The position numbers were made by a program, and so were the translations under genes. This document shows positions 48,072 to 58,074 of a DNA stretch of 64,000 bases, in pieces. The notes under the pieces were generated by a model. The model ran no database searches. It was not told the origin of the DNA and was given only the letters and a program-made list of their open reading frames with translations. Position 1 is the first letter of the stretch. Each line of letters starts with the position of its first letter. The stretch is from Wenzhouxiangella marina (GTDB taxonomy: Bacteria; Pseudomonadota; Gammaproteobacteria; Xanthomonadales; Wenzhouxiangellaceae), in the NCBI RefSeq assembly GCF_001187785.1, contig NZ_CP012154.1, positions 2,536,501-2,600,500 on the forward strand. The letters run 5' to 3'.

Positions 48072-49831
48072 TGGCCCGGGCGCTCCAGAGCCTGCTTCTC
48101 GCCCTGCTCCTCGCCCTGCCCGGGACCCGGGCGCAGGCTCAGCAGGCGGACTTCGAACGCATCCTGTCCTATCACAGCGACATCGAGATCCAGGCCGACG
48201 CCAGCGTCATCGTCACGGAAGAAATCCGGGTGCGCTCGCTTCAGGATCGCATCCGACGCGGCATCTACCGGGACTTTCCGACCCGCTACCGGGACCGCTA
48301 CGGCAACCGGGTGCGCGTCGCTTTCGAGGTGCTTGAGGTGCTGCGCGACGGTCGCCCCGAGCCCTGGTTCACCGAACACCTGTCGAACGGAATTCGGGTC
48401 AACACCGGCAACGATGACTTCCTGCCCGGTTCGGGCGACTACACCTTCACCATCCGCTACCGGACCACTCGTCAGATCGGCTTCTTCGAAGACCACGACG
48501 AGCTGTACTGGAACGTGACGGGCCTGGGCTGGGCCTTCTCGATCGACAAGGCCAGCGCCCGGGTCCGCCTGCCCGCCCCCGTCCCGGCCGCCGACATGCG
48601 CCTCGACGCCTACACGGGTCCGGAGGGCTCGACTGCCTCCAACGCCACAGCCAAGGTCACTGAACCGGGTGTGGCCGAGTTCCAGACCACCCGGCTGCTG
48701 CTGAGCGGCCATGGCCTGACCATCGCAGTCGGTTTCCCCAAGGGTCTGGTCGAGGCGCCCACCGGCTGGGATCGACTGAAGTGGTTGTTGATCGACAATC
48801 GCGCCATCCTGGTCCTGCTGCTCGGCATGATCGGCATTCTGATCTTCTACTGGCGCTCCTGGCTCCAGAAGGGCCGCGGCCCGGCCGCGGGCGTCATCGT
48901 CACGCAGTACGAGCCGCCGGAAAGCTTCTCCCCGGCCGGCCTGCGCTACGTGATGAAGGAGCGCTACGACCAGAAGGCCTTCACCGCCGACCTGGTCGCC
49001 CTGGCGGTCAAGGGCCGCCTGAGCATCGAGCGCGAGAATCGCCTGCTCGGTGACCGCTGGAGCCTGATCAAGCAACAGCCCGAAACCCCGACCGAGCTGC
49101 CGCCGACCGAGGAAGCCCTGAACACGGCTCTGTTTCTGGACGGCCCGACCGTCGAACTGAAGAAGAGCAGCGAGACCGCCACCCGGATGCAGAAGGTCCT
49201 GAAAGCACACAAGCAGGCCCTGCACGCAAGGTACAAGGGCCGCTACATCGAGCCCAACACCAGCACGGTCGTCACCGGCTGGGTCGCGTCGATCGCCCTG
49301 GGCATCGTCAGCTTCATTCTGTCGGTCGGTGGCGGCGCACCCCTGGTGATGGGCGGCCTGGCCGTGCTGCTGGGAATCAACATATTGTTCAGCTTTCTGA
49401 TGCCGGCCCCGACCGAAGAAGGCCGCAAGCTTCGCGACCGCACCGAAGGCCTGAAGCGCTACCTGAGCGTCGCGGAAAAGGAGGAGCTCAGCCGCCTGGA
49501 GCACCGCAGTGGCGACGAGCCTTCATTGACCCCGGAACGCTACGAGGCCCTGCTGCCCTTCGCCATGGCCCTGGAAGTCGAATCGGCCTGGACCGACAAG
49601 TTCACTCGCGCCGTGGGCGAGTCCGTGGCCGAACAGACCCAGCAGAACCTCCGCTGGTACAGCGGTTCGGGGGCGGCCGCCGGCAGCCTGAGTGCGATGA
49701 GCCAGTCCCTGAGCAGCGGCCTGTCCTCGAGCATTTCTTCCGCTTCGACCCCACCGGGCAGCAGCTCGGGCGGAGGTGGTGGCGGATTCTCCGGCGGCGG
49801 TGGCGGCGGCGGTGGTGGCGGCGGGCGCTGA
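48068..49831 (+). CDS. DUF2207 membrane protein with Gly-rich tail
   Basis: 587 residues: signal peptide (about 1-24, ending AQAQ), a beta-rich periplasmic DUF2207 domain (ILSYHSDIEIQADASVIVTE... YWNVTGLGWAF), a membrane helix near 240-258, a cytoplasmic region and two more helices near 400-445. The C-terminus is SSGGGGGGFSGGGG-type, typical of this family. It is translationally coupled to LemA. Both are of unknown function, and a role in envelope maintenance is only a guess. Confidence 0.88.
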   Translation: MMARALQSLLLALLLALPGTRAQAQQADFERILSYHSDIEIQADASVIVTEEIRVRSLQDRIRRGIYRDFPTRYRDRYGNRVRVAFEVLEVLRDGRPEPWFTEHLSNGIRVNTGNDDFLPGSGDYTFTIRYRTTRQIGFFEDHDELYWNVTGLGWAFSIDKASARVRLPAPVPAADMRLDAYTGPEGSTASNATAKVTEPGVAEFQTTRLLLSGHGLTIAVGFPKGLVEAPTGWDRLKWLLIDNRAILVLLLGMIGILIFYWRSWLQKGRGPAAGVIVTQYEPPESFSPAGLRYVMKERYDQKAFTADLVALAVKGRLSIERENRLLGDRWSLIKQQPETPTELPPTEEALNTALFLDGPTVELKKSSETATRMQKVLKAHKQALHARYKGRYIEPNTSTVVTGWVASIALGIVSFILSVGGGAPLVMGGLAVLLGINILFSFLMPAPTEEGRKLRDRTEGLKRYLSVAEKEELSRLEHRSGDEPSLTPERYEALLPFAMALEVESAWTDKFTRAVGESVAEQTQQNLRWYSGSGAAAGSLSAMSQSLSSGLSSSISSASTPPGSSSGGGGGGFSGGGGGGGGGGGR

Positions 49832-49867
49832 GCCCGCCCCCTCTTGCCGAAGGCGAAAGCGAAGAAC

Positions 49868-51013
49868 TCAGCGTTTCATGTGCCGGGCGAGAATCTCGAC
49901 GCCCTGGAGCGTGCGTGCGGGCTCTGCGGCCGTGAAACACACGCGCACGTGGTTCGGATAGGGCCCGAAGCTCGGTCCCGGCGCCACCAGTACGCCGGCC
50001 TGGCCCAGGTCTGCCAGCAAGCCGCTCAGGCCTCGCTCATCGAGGGCCTCGGTCACGTCAACGAACAGGAAAGTGCTGCCCCTGGGCGCGTCCAGACCCA
50101 GGCGATCCGCGACCCGGCGCCCGATCTCGGCATATTTCTCACGGGCCTGCCGGACCCAGGCATCCGCCGCGCCATCGAGGGCATTCAACGCGGCCAGCTG
50201 TGAGGCGGTGCAAGCCGAGTAGTTGATATTGGTCATGATGCGCTTGACCGCGCCGATCACCTCCTCGGGCGCCACCAGGTAGCCGCAGCGGTTGCCGGCC
50301 ATGCCATAGGCCTTGGAAAAGGAATGGACCGAAATCGTGCATTCCGGCGCCAGCGCTCGGGTGTAGTGGTGCTCGCCCTCGTAGACGTAGTCTTCGTAGA
50401 CCTCGTCGGAGAAGATCCACAGCCCGTGCGAGCGCGCCCATTCGCTCAGAGCCTCGAGCCAGCTCTTCGGCAGCAAGCGGCCGGTCGGATTGTGCGGCGT
50501 GTTCCAGTAGACCGCTACCGTGCGATCGCTGCGCGCCGCCTCGAAACGAGCCACGGCCTCGTCGGCGCTCATCGTGTCGATCATCAGATCCACATCCACC
50601 GGCCGGGCGCCGAAGGCCCGGAGGGAACCCGCGATCAGGGGCCAGTAGGGCGCCGCCAGCAGAACCTCTTCCCCCGGCGCCACGAGTGCGCCCACGGTGG
50701 CCGCCAGACCGGCCGTGGCGCCGGCCGTGACCAGCACCTGCTCCGGCCCGGTCGGATACCCCGCTCTTGCACCATGCACCTCGGCGATCCGTTGGCGCAG
50801 CGCGGGTAATCCGGGCACGTCGCTGTAGCGATGCATGCCGGGATGGGCCTCGACCGTCAGGTCCTGCATGCGACAGCCGACCGCCGGTTCCATCCAGGTA
50901 TCGCCCACGTGCAGGGGCACGGGCGGCGGCGCGTCGGGATCACGTTCCAGCTTCGAATAGACCGAGCCGGACACGGCTCGGGCGGCAGCGGTGATCTCGG
51001 GGAATCGGGGCAT
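49868..51013 (-). CDS. PLP-dependent aminotransferase, class I/II
   Basis: 381 residues of fold type I. PLP contacts are seen at NTPHNPTGRL (N175), DEVYEDY (D203, Y206) and SFSKAYGMAGNRCG (K234). The sequence resembles general aspartate/aromatic-like aminotransferases; the substrate cannot be told. It converges on the DUF2207 gene, with the stops 37 bases apart, and lies 63 bases from the divergent DUF6498 gene. Confidence 0.88.
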   Translation of the reverse strand: MPRFPEITAAARAVSGSVYSKLERDPDAPPPVPLHVGDTWMEPAVGCRMQDLTVEAHPGMHRYSDVPGLPALRQRIAEVHGARAGYPTGPEQVLVTAGATAGLAATVGALVAPGEEVLLAAPYWPLIAGSLRAFGARPVDVDLMIDTMSADEAVARFEAARSDRTVAVYWNTPHNPTGRLLPKSWLEALSEWARSHGLWIFSDEVYEDYVYEGEHHYTRALAPECTISVHSFSKAYGMAGNRCGYLVAPEEVIGAVKRIMTNINYSACTASQLAALNALDGAADAWVRQAREKYAEIGRRVADRLGLDAPRGSTFLFVDVTEALDERGLSGLLADLGQAGVLVAPGPSFGPYPNHVRVCFTAAEPARTLQGVEILARHMKR

Positions 51014-51076
51014 CGGGACACTCGGATGGAAAACCGTCCATCAAGATACCACTGGCCCGATTACACTGGCCCGATC

Positions 51077-51844
51077 ATGGACCAGGAAACCTCGCCTTCC
51101 AGCCCCGCCGTCCACGCCCGGACGGGCTGGCGTTCGGCCATTCCCGATCTGATCGGCTGTGGCCTCGCCCTGGCCCTGGCCTGGACGCTTGGCTGGCGCA
51201 CCGCTGATCTGATCTGGTCCCTGTGGCTCGCCAGCCTGGTGGTCGGCTACTCGCTCATCCTTTGGAAGCTTTTCGGTAGCTCGCTGATGGTCCTCTTCCG
51301 CCACGGCGGCGAGCTGCGCCGGAGCCTGAGTGACAGCCCCAGGGGCTGGATCGGCCTGGGGCTGATCCTGTTCGGGCAGCTCTTCCTGCTGGCTTTCTTC
51401 ACGGTCCATTTCGGCGGTTTCCACTGGGGGCACTCGGTGTTCGTCTCCAGCTTCTTTCCCATCTCGCCCGAGACCGGCGCGGCCTTCGGTCTATCGATGG
51501 CGGATTTTCTGGAAGTCCTGCGACGCTATGCCTGGTTCCTGCCCCTGGCCTTCCTGGCCGAGCGCCACCTGTTCTCTCTGCCGACGACCCACTCGAAGCA
51601 CGAAAGAACGAGCGGCATCAACGCCGGCCCAGCGGACTCGGTGGCGGGCAGCAAATCGACGAAATCCCTCGACATGGGGGCGGCCTACAAAGGCGTGCTT
51701 CGTATCCACCTGCTGATCTTCTTCCTGTTCGGCGCGCACGCGGCCGGGCTGCCGGACTTCGTGTCCTACTCGGTGGTCTACCTGAGCTTCTTCTTCCCCT
51801 GGCAGAAGGTCTTCGGCGCGCCGAAGCAACCCGGGGGCGCCTGA
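51077..51844 (+). CDS. DUF6498 integral membrane protein
   Basis: 255 residues with about six hydrophobic segments and no soluble domain (LIGCGLALALAWTLGW, GLGLILFGQLFLLAFF, LLIFFLFGAHAAGL). FPISPETG and HWGHSVFVSSFFP are conserved-looking loops. The ATG 51077 is preferred over upstream starts because the earlier sequence is out of character and basic. Function unknown. It precedes the UPF0149 gene by 39 bases. Confidence 0.75.
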   Translation: MDQETSPSSPAVHARTGWRSAIPDLIGCGLALALAWTLGWRTADLIWSLWLASLVVGYSLILWKLFGSSLMVLFRHGGELRRSLSDSPRGWIGLGLILFGQLFLLAFFTVHFGGFHWGHSVFVSSFFPISPETGAAFGLSMADFLEVLRRYAWFLPLAFLAERHLFSLPTTHSKHERTSGINAGPADSVAGSKSTKSLDMGAAYKGVLRIHLLIFFLFGAHAAGLPDFVSYSVVYLSFFFPWQKVFGAPKQPGGA

Positions 51845-51883
51845 GCGGTTAGACTGCGCTCCGAGTCCATCCGAGCCCGTCGC

Positions 51884-52576
51884 TTGCCTTCCGATTCCCG
51901 CCCATCGACCGTCGATTTCGACGCCCTGACGCAGCGCCTCAACGCACCCGATTTCAAGGGCATGAACTTCGCCCGAACCGCCGGCCTGCTGTTCGCGGCG
52001 ATCTGCGCGCCCGGCGGCCTGCCCCTGCCCCGCTGGTTTGCCGAAGTGACCGGCAACCACGGGTTCAAGACCGAGGGCGAGGCCCGCGCCCTGCTGCGGG
52101 AGCTGACGGCCCTGCGCGACTGGATCGAAGCTCGCCTGTCGGCCGGCAGCCTGCCCCTGCCGCCCGGCATCGAACTGCTCGAGTCTCCGATGGACAATTT
52201 CGCCCCCGAAGCCCCGATGGCCGACTGGGCCCGAGGCTTCCGCACCGGCCATGCCATGAGCGAAGAGGCCTGGCAGAAGAGCGAAGACAGCGCCGACCTC
52301 GGCCTGGCCCTGATGAGCCTGAGCTTCTTCGGCTCACGCCGCTTCGCCGAAGACGCCAGCCAGGAACTGGTCGATGGCGGCATGCCCGTCGAACGCATGG
52401 CCGAAACCGTCTGCCGCCTGCTCCCCAACGCCTTCGAAGTCTACGCCGCCGCCGGTCGCGCCACACCCGTTGAAACCGATCTCGAAGCCCCAGGCCGCAA
52501 CGCCCCCTGCCCCTGCGGCAGCGGCAAGAAGTTCAAACGCTGTTGCGGGGAACGGGCTCGAAGATCGGTGCATTAG
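51884..52576 (+). CDS. UPF0149/YecA-type protein with SEC-C zinc motif
   Basis: 230 residues, starting at TTG 51884 (an ATG at 51962 is possible but would cut the family core MNFARTAGLLFA region). The UPF0149 helical domain is followed by a C-terminal SEC-C motif NAPCPCGSGKKFKRCCG. YecA-like proteins are linked to SecA and ribosome interactions; the role here is not certain. It is the last gene before the repeat array. Confidence 0.88.
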   Translation: MPSDSRPSTVDFDALTQRLNAPDFKGMNFARTAGLLFAAICAPGGLPLPRWFAEVTGNHGFKTEGEARALLRELTALRDWIEARLSAGSLPLPPGIELLESPMDNFAPEAPMADWARGFRTGHAMSEEAWQKSEDSADLGLALMSLSFFGSRRFAEDASQELVDGGMPVERMAETVCRLLPNAFEVYAAAGRATPVETDLEAPGRNAPCPCGSGKKFKRCCGERARRSVH

Positions 52577-52991
52577 AGGGCTCACGGTTTCCGGTTTCCG
52601 GGTTGCGCGGACCTCGATACCGAGCGAAGGCACCCCGGTTTGCCGGATGCCGTTGCCTCCCCCATGATCGACCTTGCCCGATCGGAGCCCCCCGGTAGGT
52701 CGGGGCCACGTCCCCGACGGTCCATGCCCCAGCCATCTCCATCAACCCGACTGCGAGATGCCGCAAACCCCACCGAGAACGCGACACACGGATATCGGCA
52801 CCATCATCCGAACCCGAACGGAGCCCCCGCTCGATTCGACGATCAATACCGCGTTTTCGTCAGGCACATCGTGATCGGAAACCGTCGGCCGTAGGGTAGC
52901 CGGCGATGCCTGCGATATCCGTGCGTCGGGTTCTTCGCGATGGCTGCAAGATTGCGCCGTCGGGTTTGCGGAGATGCCTGAGAGATGGACC

Positions 52992-53011
52992 GTCGGCCAC
53001 GTGGGGCCGAC
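52992..53011. repeat. REP-like palindrome (reverse orientation)
   Basis: GTCGGCC, loop ACGTGG, GGCCGAC. Its loop is the reverse complement of the CCACGT loop in the other elements, so it is in opposite orientation. The flank CCTACGG matches GTAGG in the others. Confidence 0.7.
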
Positions 53012-53073
53012 CTACGGCCGGATTCGATCCAACCCGGAAAAACCACACCCCGCCCGATCGAAGCCCCCGGTGG

Positions 53074-53093
53074 GTCGGGCCCACGCGCCCGAC
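53074..53093. repeat. REP-like palindrome
   Basis: GTCGGGC, loop CCACGC, GCCCGAC; forward orientation. It recurs 485 bases on. Confidence 0.7.
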
Positions 53094-53183
53094 GATGCTC
53101 GATACCGAACGAAGGCAACCCGGTTTGCCGGATACCGTTGCCAACCCCATGATCGACCTTGCCCGGTCGGAGCCCCCCGGTAG

Positions 53184-53203
53184 GTCGGGGCCACGTCCCC
53201 GAC
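53184..53203. repeat. REP-like palindrome
   Basis: GTCGGGG, loop CCACGT, CCCCGAC, preceded by GGTAG; forward orientation. Copies recur 485 bases upstream (52699) and downstream (53669). Confidence 0.7.
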
Positions 53204-53993
53204 GGTCCATGCCCCAGCCATCTCCATCAACCCGACTGCGAGATGCCGCAAACCCCACCGAGAACCCGACGCACGGATATCGGCACCATCATCCGAAACC
53301 GATCGGAACCCCCGTTCGATTCCACGATCAATACCGCGTTTTGATCAGGCGCATCGTGATCGGAAACCGTCGGCCGTAGGGTAGCCGGCGATGCCTGCAA
53401 TATGCGTGCGTCGGGTTCTTCGCGATGGCTGCAAGATTGCGCCGTCGGGTTTGCGGAGATGCCTGAGAGATGGACCGTCGGCCACGTGGGGCCGACCTAC
53501 GGCCGGATTCGATCCAACCCGGAAAAACCACACCCCGCCCGATCGAAGCCCCCGGTGGGTCGGGCCCACGCGCCCGACGATGCTCGATACCGAACGAAGG
53601 CAACCCGGTTTGCCGGATACCGTTGCCAACCCCATGATCGACCTTGCCGGAACGGAGCCCTGCGTAGGTCGGGGCCACGTCCCCGACGGTCCATGCCCCA
53701 GCCATCTCCATCAACCCGACTGCGAGATGCCGCAAAACCCCACCGAGAACGCGACGCACGGATATCGGCACCATCATCCGAAACCGATCGGAACCCCCGT
53801 TCGATTCGACGATCAATACCGCGTTTTGATCAGGCGCATCGTGATCGGAAACCGTCGGCCGTAGGGTAGCCGGCGATGCCTGCGATATCCGTGCGTCGGG
53901 TTCTTCGCGATGGCTGCAAGATTGCGCCGTCGGGTTTGCGGAGATGCCTGAGAGATGGACCGTCGGCCACGTGGGGCCGACCTACGGTCTTGC

Positions 53994-54010
53994 TGGTCGG
54001 GAGTTCGAAT
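53994..54010 (+). repeat. Inverted tRNA-Thr T-arm fragment, copy 1
   Basis: TGGTCGGGAGTTCGAAT matches 16 bases of the T-arm of the neighbouring tRNA-Thr but in the opposite orientation. It recurs at 54135-54151. Confidence 0.75.
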
Positions 54011-54056
54011 TGAGAATGCCGAAACATCGCGGCTTCGATCCGACTATCGAGGGAAG

Positions 54057-54082
54057 ATAAAAATGGTGCCGGTGAAGAGATT
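54057..54082 (-). repeat. Truncated copy of tRNA-Thr 3' end
   Basis: These 26 bases are identical to 54197-54222, which is the tRNA 3' end with CCA plus six flanking bases. No tRNA body follows, so this is a fragment, 140 bases downstream of the real end. Confidence 0.85.
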
Positions 54083-54134
54083 GACTCCGCTTCGCTTCGT
54101 CGATTGCGCTGCGCGCAAGTCGAACTGATTGTGA

Positions 54135-54151
54135 TGGTCGGGAGTTCGAAT
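54135..54151 (+). repeat. Inverted tRNA-Thr T-arm fragment, copy 2
   Basis: Same 17 bases as 53994-54010, 141 bases on. A CATCGCGGCTTCGAT segment follows in both copies (54025 and 54165), so the whole unit was duplicated. Confidence 0.75.
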
Positions 54152-54203
54152 GAACCAACCGAGCCATCGCGGCTTCGATGAAGCCCGAAGGGAGAAATAA
54201 AAA

Positions 54204-54279
<76 letters not shown>

Positions 54280-54316
54280 ACCGTGTGCGATCCGAGCGGA
54301 CCGTACGAGACCGCGC

Positions 54317-54322
54317 ATTATA
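54317..54322 (-). promoter_or_regulatory. -10 element of tRNA-Thr
   Basis: Minus-strand TATAAT, perfect, with a GC-rich discriminator just downstream as in stringently controlled RNA genes. It implies a 30-base leader. The -35 is not clear. Confidence 0.55.
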
Positions 54323-54337
54323 GCGGCTGTTTTCGGT

Positions 54338-54364
54338 CGGGGCCAGCGCTTTTTGCCGGCCCCG
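54338..54364 (-). terminator. Hairpin after ppc
   Basis: CGGGGCCAGC (54338-54347) pairs with GCCGGCCCCG (54355-54364) with one U-G pair, 8 bases past the ppc stop. There is no T-run, so it is a probable attenuating or 3'-protecting hairpin. Confidence 0.45.
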
Positions 54365-54372
54365 TCGAGTGG

Positions 54373-57063
54373 TCAGCCCGTGTTCTGCAGGCCCTGGGCG
54401 ATGCCGTGGACGCTGGCGATCAAGGCCTGTTCCAGTTCCCCGTCTTCGCGACCGCCGGCCCGCCAGCGGCCGAGCAGGTCGACCTGGGTGAAGCTCATCG
54501 GGTCGACGTAGGGGTTACGCAGCAGGATCGAGCGCTTCAGCGTCGGGTCTCGATCCAGCAGGGCCCGCTGGCCCTTCAGGCGACAGATCATGGCTTCCGT
54601 GCGCGCGAATTCCTCTTCGATCCGCGGGAAGTAGCGCTTGCCCAGCTCACCGGCCAGGCCGGCATACAGGCGAGCAATGCTCAGATCCGCCTTGGCCATG
54701 GCCATTTCCGCGTCTTCGAGGAGGTTCGACAGGAACAGCCAGTCCCGAGCCATGGTCTGCAGGGCCTCGGCGCCGATCTCCCCCTCCAGGCGCTCGAGCC
54801 CGCTGCCCAGACCGTACCAGCCCGGCAGGGCGTGGCGGCTCTGGCCCCAGGCAAAGACCCAGGGGATCGCGCGCAAGCCCTCGATCCCGGACTTGCTCGC
54901 TCTCGAGGCCGGTCGCGAACCGATGCGCATGCGCTCGATCACGTCGATCGGGGTGGCAGCGCGGAAGTAGTCGGCGAAGTCGTCGCGTCCGTAGACCAGA
55001 TCACGGTAGGCGTCGCGGGCGTGGCTGGCCAGACGAGCCATCGCCTCGCGCCAGTCGGAATGGCGCTCCGAGGCCATCGATGGGCGCAAGCTGGCCTGAA
55101 TGACGGCGCCGGCGGTCTGCTCCAGATTCCGGATGGCGATGGGACGGAGAGCGTACTTGCGGTGAATCACCTCGCCCTGCTCGGTCAGTCGCAGGCGCCC
55201 GGCCACCGACCCCGGCGGCGAGGCCAGCACGGCGCGGTGGGTCTTGCCACCGCCGCGACCGACGGTGCCGCCCCGGCCGTGGAAGAAGATCACGCCCACG
55301 CCGCGCTCCTGGAACAGCTGGACCAGGCGACGCTGCGCGTCCTGCAGGGACCAGCGCGAGGCCACCATGCCGCCATCCTTGTTGCTGTCGGAATAGCCGA
55401 GCATGATCGTCTGCCGATTTCCCCGTTTGGCGAGCAGCTCGCGCCAGAGCGGCAGTTCGAGCAGCCCGGACATCACGCCTTCGGCCGCCTGCAGATCCCC
55501 GACGGTCTCGAACAGTGGCACCAGGTCCAGACGCCCGTCTTCGACGCCCGCCGCCCTGGCCATCAACCAGGCCGCGAGCACGTCGTCGGCGTTGCGGCTC
55601 ATGCTCACGATCAGGGTACCGACGGCCTTGGAGCCGAAACGCTCATGCGCCGTGGCCGCGGCCTGGAGCAGACCCAGCACCGGATGATCATCCTCGCGCG
55701 CCTCGAAGCCTTCGCTCAGCAAACCGATCAGTCGTTCGATCCGCGTCTCGACCGGCAGCTCCGGCCAGTCCGCTTCACCGAGCTGTCGCGCCACGGCCTG
55801 GTGCAGATCGCCGGAATCGATGCGCAGGTCGAGGGCGGCCAGATGGAACCCGAACATGTCGACCCGACGGCGCAGGCGCTGGACCGGAAACAGGCCGGCG
55901 TGGCGGCCCCGATGCCGCTGCAGGCTCTCCGTGACCAGGCCCAGGTCCCGGACCAGTTCCTCCGGGCTTTCATAGGCCAGCTCGTCGTCGGCCAGGGTCG
56001 CTGCAAGCCGCGCATCGATGAAATAGAAGAACACGCGATAGGGCATGTCGCGGTGCCGGGCCGGGATGCTCTCCGCCACCTCTTTCAGGCGCGATCGATA
56101 CACCTCGATGCGCTCGTTCAAGGCATCCGTGATCCCGACCCTCCCGTCGGTCTGGCTGAGCAGGCGATTGAGCTTGCCGGCCTCGCGGCGATAGTTGCCG
56201 ATCACCTGTCGGCGCTGCTCGGCCAGGGTCTCGAGCACGGTGCCCGCATTGACGTTGGGGTTGCCGTCCATGTCGCCGCCCACCCAGGAGCCGAAGCGCA
56301 GCACCGTCGGCAGATCACCCGGCCAGACTTCGGCGCCGAAGGCGGTACTGGCCGCTTCGGCCAGGTGCTCGTGAAACACCGGCGCGATCCGATACAGCAC
56401 GTTGGCCAGGTAGAAATGTGCGTGCTCGGCCTCGTCGGCCACGGTGGGCCGTTCGTGCGACTGTTCGGCCGTCTGCCAGGCGATGGTCTGCTCCATGCGC
56501 ACCCGATCGAGGAGCCGCCGGACCTCGCTGGCCGGCAGACCCGGGTCGAGGCGCTGGATCAGATAGCGGGCCATGCGCTGCTCCTTCTCGAGCACCGAGC
56601 GCCGCGTGGCCTCGGTCGGATGGGCCGTGAAGACCGGCTCGATCAGCAGCTCGTCGAGCATCGCCCGCACCTCGTCCCAGGTCGTCCCGGACTCGCGCAG
56701 ACGGGTGAACACGTCTGCCAGACTCTCTGGCTGGATGCCCGCCCCTTCGGCCTGGTATTCGCGCCGGCGGCGGATGCGGTGAACCTGCTCGGCCAGGTTG
56801 ACCATCCGGAACCAGGCCGCGAATCCGCGCACGAAATCCGTGGCCGCACCGAAACGCTCGAAGCGGCAGAGCTCGCCCAGGCGGTCGCCCCCCGGCTCGC
56901 CCAGGCGGCGCTCGATGGCGGCGGCTCGGGCCCGCTCGACGCGCAGGAACAGTTCCTCGCCACACTGCTCGCGCAGCAGGTCACCGACCATCCGGCCAAG
57001 CAGGGAGACGTCCTCGCGCAGGGGTTCGTGGCGAGGCGGAAAATCGATCTGATCGCGTTTCAT
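54373..57063 (-). CDS. ppc: Phosphoenolpyruvate carboxylase
   Basis: 896 residues, the full length of the bacterial enzyme. It carboxylates PEP to oxaloacetate to refill the TCA cycle. Catalytic H148 is in [13 protein letters not shown]; the PEP/bicarbonate loops [12 protein letters not shown] and [13 protein letters not shown] are intact, and the C-terminal QNTG end is the normal terminus. It follows a small unknown gene by 75 bases on the same strand. Confidence 0.98.
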   Translation of the reverse strand: MKRDQIDFPPRHEPLREDVSLLGRMVGDLLREQCGEELFLRVERARAAAIERRLGEPGGDRLGELCRFERFGAATDFVRGFAAWFRMVNLAEQVHRIRRRREYQAEGAGIQPESLADVFTRLRESGTTWDEVRAMLDELLIEPVFTAHPTEATRRSVLEKEQRMARYLIQRLDPGLPASEVRRLLDRVRMEQTIAWQTAEQSHERPTVADEAEHAHFYLANVLYRIAPVFHEHLAEAASTAFGAEVWPGDLPTVLRFGSWVGGDMDGNPNVNAGTVLETLAEQRRQVIGNYRREAGKLNRLLSQTDGRVGITDALNERIEVYRSRLKEVAESIPARHRDMPYRVFFYFIDARLAATLADDELAYESPEELVRDLGLVTESLQRHRGRHAGLFPVQRLRRRVDMFGFHLAALDLRIDSGDLHQAVARQLGEADWPELPVETRIERLIGLLSEGFEAREDDHPVLGLLQAAATAHERFGSKAVGTLIVSMSRNADDVLAAWLMARAAGVEDGRLDLVPLFETVGDLQAAEGVMSGLLELPLWRELLAKRGNRQTIMLGYSDSNKDGGMVASRWSLQDAQRRLVQLFQERGVGVIFFHGRGGTVGRGGGKTHRAVLASPPGSVAGRLRLTEQGEVIHRKYALRPIAIRNLEQTAGAVIQASLRPSMASERHSDWREAMARLASHARDAYRDLVYGRDDFADYFRAATPIDVIERMRIGSRPASRASKSGIEGLRAIPWVFAWGQSRHALPGWYGLGSGLERLEGEIGAEALQTMARDWLFLSNLLEDAEMAMAKADLSIARLYAGLAGELGKRYFPRIEEEFARTEAMICRLKGQRALLDRDPTLKRSILLRNPYVDPMSFTQVDLLGRWRAGGREDGELEQALIASVHGIAQGLQNTG

Positions 57064-57138
57064 GATGGGAAGGACGGGTCAGGAAAGCTCAGACCCAAGG
57101 GTAGCGCAGCGACCGTCGACAGGGACGACCGATTGCGA

Positions 57139-57447
57139 TCAGACGGCAACGCCGGCGGCGCGCCGAACCTCCAGACTCAATCCGTCGAGTTCCTCGGCCT
57201 GCAGCAGGTCATGGGCCACGAGCAGGTGCAGGATCATCGTGGCCTTGGCCCGATCGGAGTCCTCGAACAGCGCCCGTCGCTCCTGGCGGCGCTGGGCCAA
57301 CAGGCGCTCCAGGCGCAGCTCCCGCTGGACCTCGCCGGCGGCCTCATCGAGCGCCAGCTGCAGGGCCTGGGCCAGGGTTTCCTCGGCGAAACGCTCGCGC
57401 GCCCGCTCGCGCAGCTCGCGGAAACCTCGCCAGTCTCGATCGGTCAT
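57139..57447 (-). CDS. Small helical protein of unknown function
   Basis: 102 residues from ATG 57447 (MTDRDWRGFRELRERARERF). It is almost entirely charged helix, with many Glu/Arg pairs and a repeated RLERLLAQRRQERR pattern, likely a coiled coil. I do not recognise a family. GTG starts 6 and 18 bases upstream fit the ribosome-binding signal about as well. It lies between a YciI-like gene and ppc on the same strand. Confidence 0.6.
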   Translation of the reverse strand: MTDRDWRGFRELRERARERFAEETLAQALQLALDEAAGEVQRELRLERLLAQRRQERRALFEDSDRAKATMILHLLVAHDLLQAEELDGLSLEVRRAAGVAV

Positions 57448-57516
57448 CTGCACGGACAGTCCCACCCTTGAATCCAGGCGCTCAAGCCTACGGCTCCCCG
57501 CTCGATCAGGCAAGCC

Positions 57517-57993
57517 TCAGGGATTGGCCCGGGCGATGGTGGAATGGATGCGACCGACTTCCATCAACGCCGCCGAGCCATACCAGGGCTTGAGTTCCAT
57601 CACCAGGCGCCCCGCCTGCACCGCCGGATCGGCCTGGGTCAGGGCCTCGGCTTCTTCCACGCTGTCCACGGCGAAGATGAAGATACCGCGCAGTTCGCCA
57701 CCGTCCATGAAGGGGCCGGCCATGACCAGTTTGCCGTCCTCGGCCATCTGCCGGATATGGGCCAGATGGGCGGCCTGGATGGCCTGGGTCTCGTCAGGAT
57801 CCTGACCGCGCTCGGGCCCGGCGCTGAGGAAGGCCATGACGTAGCGGCGCATGCCGTAATCGTCCGCACCCAGCGCTTCGGCCAATGCTGCATCGAACTC
57901 GGCATCGGCTGGGACGCCGTCGGCTTCGGCGCTCCAGACCGGACTCATCGAGCCGAGCAGAAGAAGGGTGAGGATCAATCGAAGTCGTGGCAT
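57517..57993 (-). CDS. Exported YciI-like domain protein
   Basis: 158 residues. A signal peptide (1-21, ending VWSA) precedes a YciI-related dimeric alpha/beta barrel (VMAFLSAGPERG, HLAHIRQMAEDGKLVMAGPF, GIFIFAVDSVEEAEAL, ADPAVQAGRL). The His and Asp positions of YciI are kept (HIRQM, DPAV). Periplasmic YciI-like proteins have no settled function. The strand runs away from the divergent arfB gene. Confidence 0.85.
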   Translation of the reverse strand: MPRLRLILTLLLLGSMSPVWSAEADGVPADAEFDAALAEALGADDYGMRRYVMAFLSAGPERGQDPDETQAIQAAHLAHIRQMAEDGKLVMAGPFMDGGELRGIFIFAVDSVEEAEALTQADPAVQAGRLVMELKPWYGSAALMEVGRIHSTIARANP

Positions 57994-58074
57994 GGCAAGC
58001 TCCTGTCTCGGCCGCTGGGTCGATATGAACGTTCAATCCTCGATGATACGCGCCTTGCGCTACCCTTGATCACC

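Larger units (their letters stand above)
52613..53987. repeat. 485-bp tandem repeat array, about 2.8 copies
   Basis: The segment CTCGATACCGA begins at 52613, 53098 and 53583, and ATGCCTGC at 52906, 53391 and 53876; all are spaced exactly 485 bases. Copies differ at only a few positions per 100. The third copy stops at 53987. Each full unit carries three 20-base REP-like hairpins. Confidence 0.92.
52577..54203. other. 1.6 kb gene-free stretch of repeats between UPF0149 and tRNA-Thr
   Basis: No believable gene is seen here. Contents from left to right: a short unique segment (52577-52612), 2.8 copies of a 485-base tandem repeat (52613-53987), then about 220 bases with two tRNA-derived 140-base units leading into the tRNA. 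Open frames inside the repeat read through both strands and are repeated identically; they are proline- and arginine-rich and lack start signals. Confidence 0.8.

Noticed and set aside
52906-53864. Two 157-codon frames repeated in the tandem array
   Set aside because: They are copies of the same 485-base DNA, present on both strands, proline/arginine-rich, and cross the REP hairpins. Non-coding is more likely.
52613-53987. CRISPR array
   Set aside because: The repeat unit is 485 bases with no short direct repeats separated by unique spacers, and no cas genes are near.
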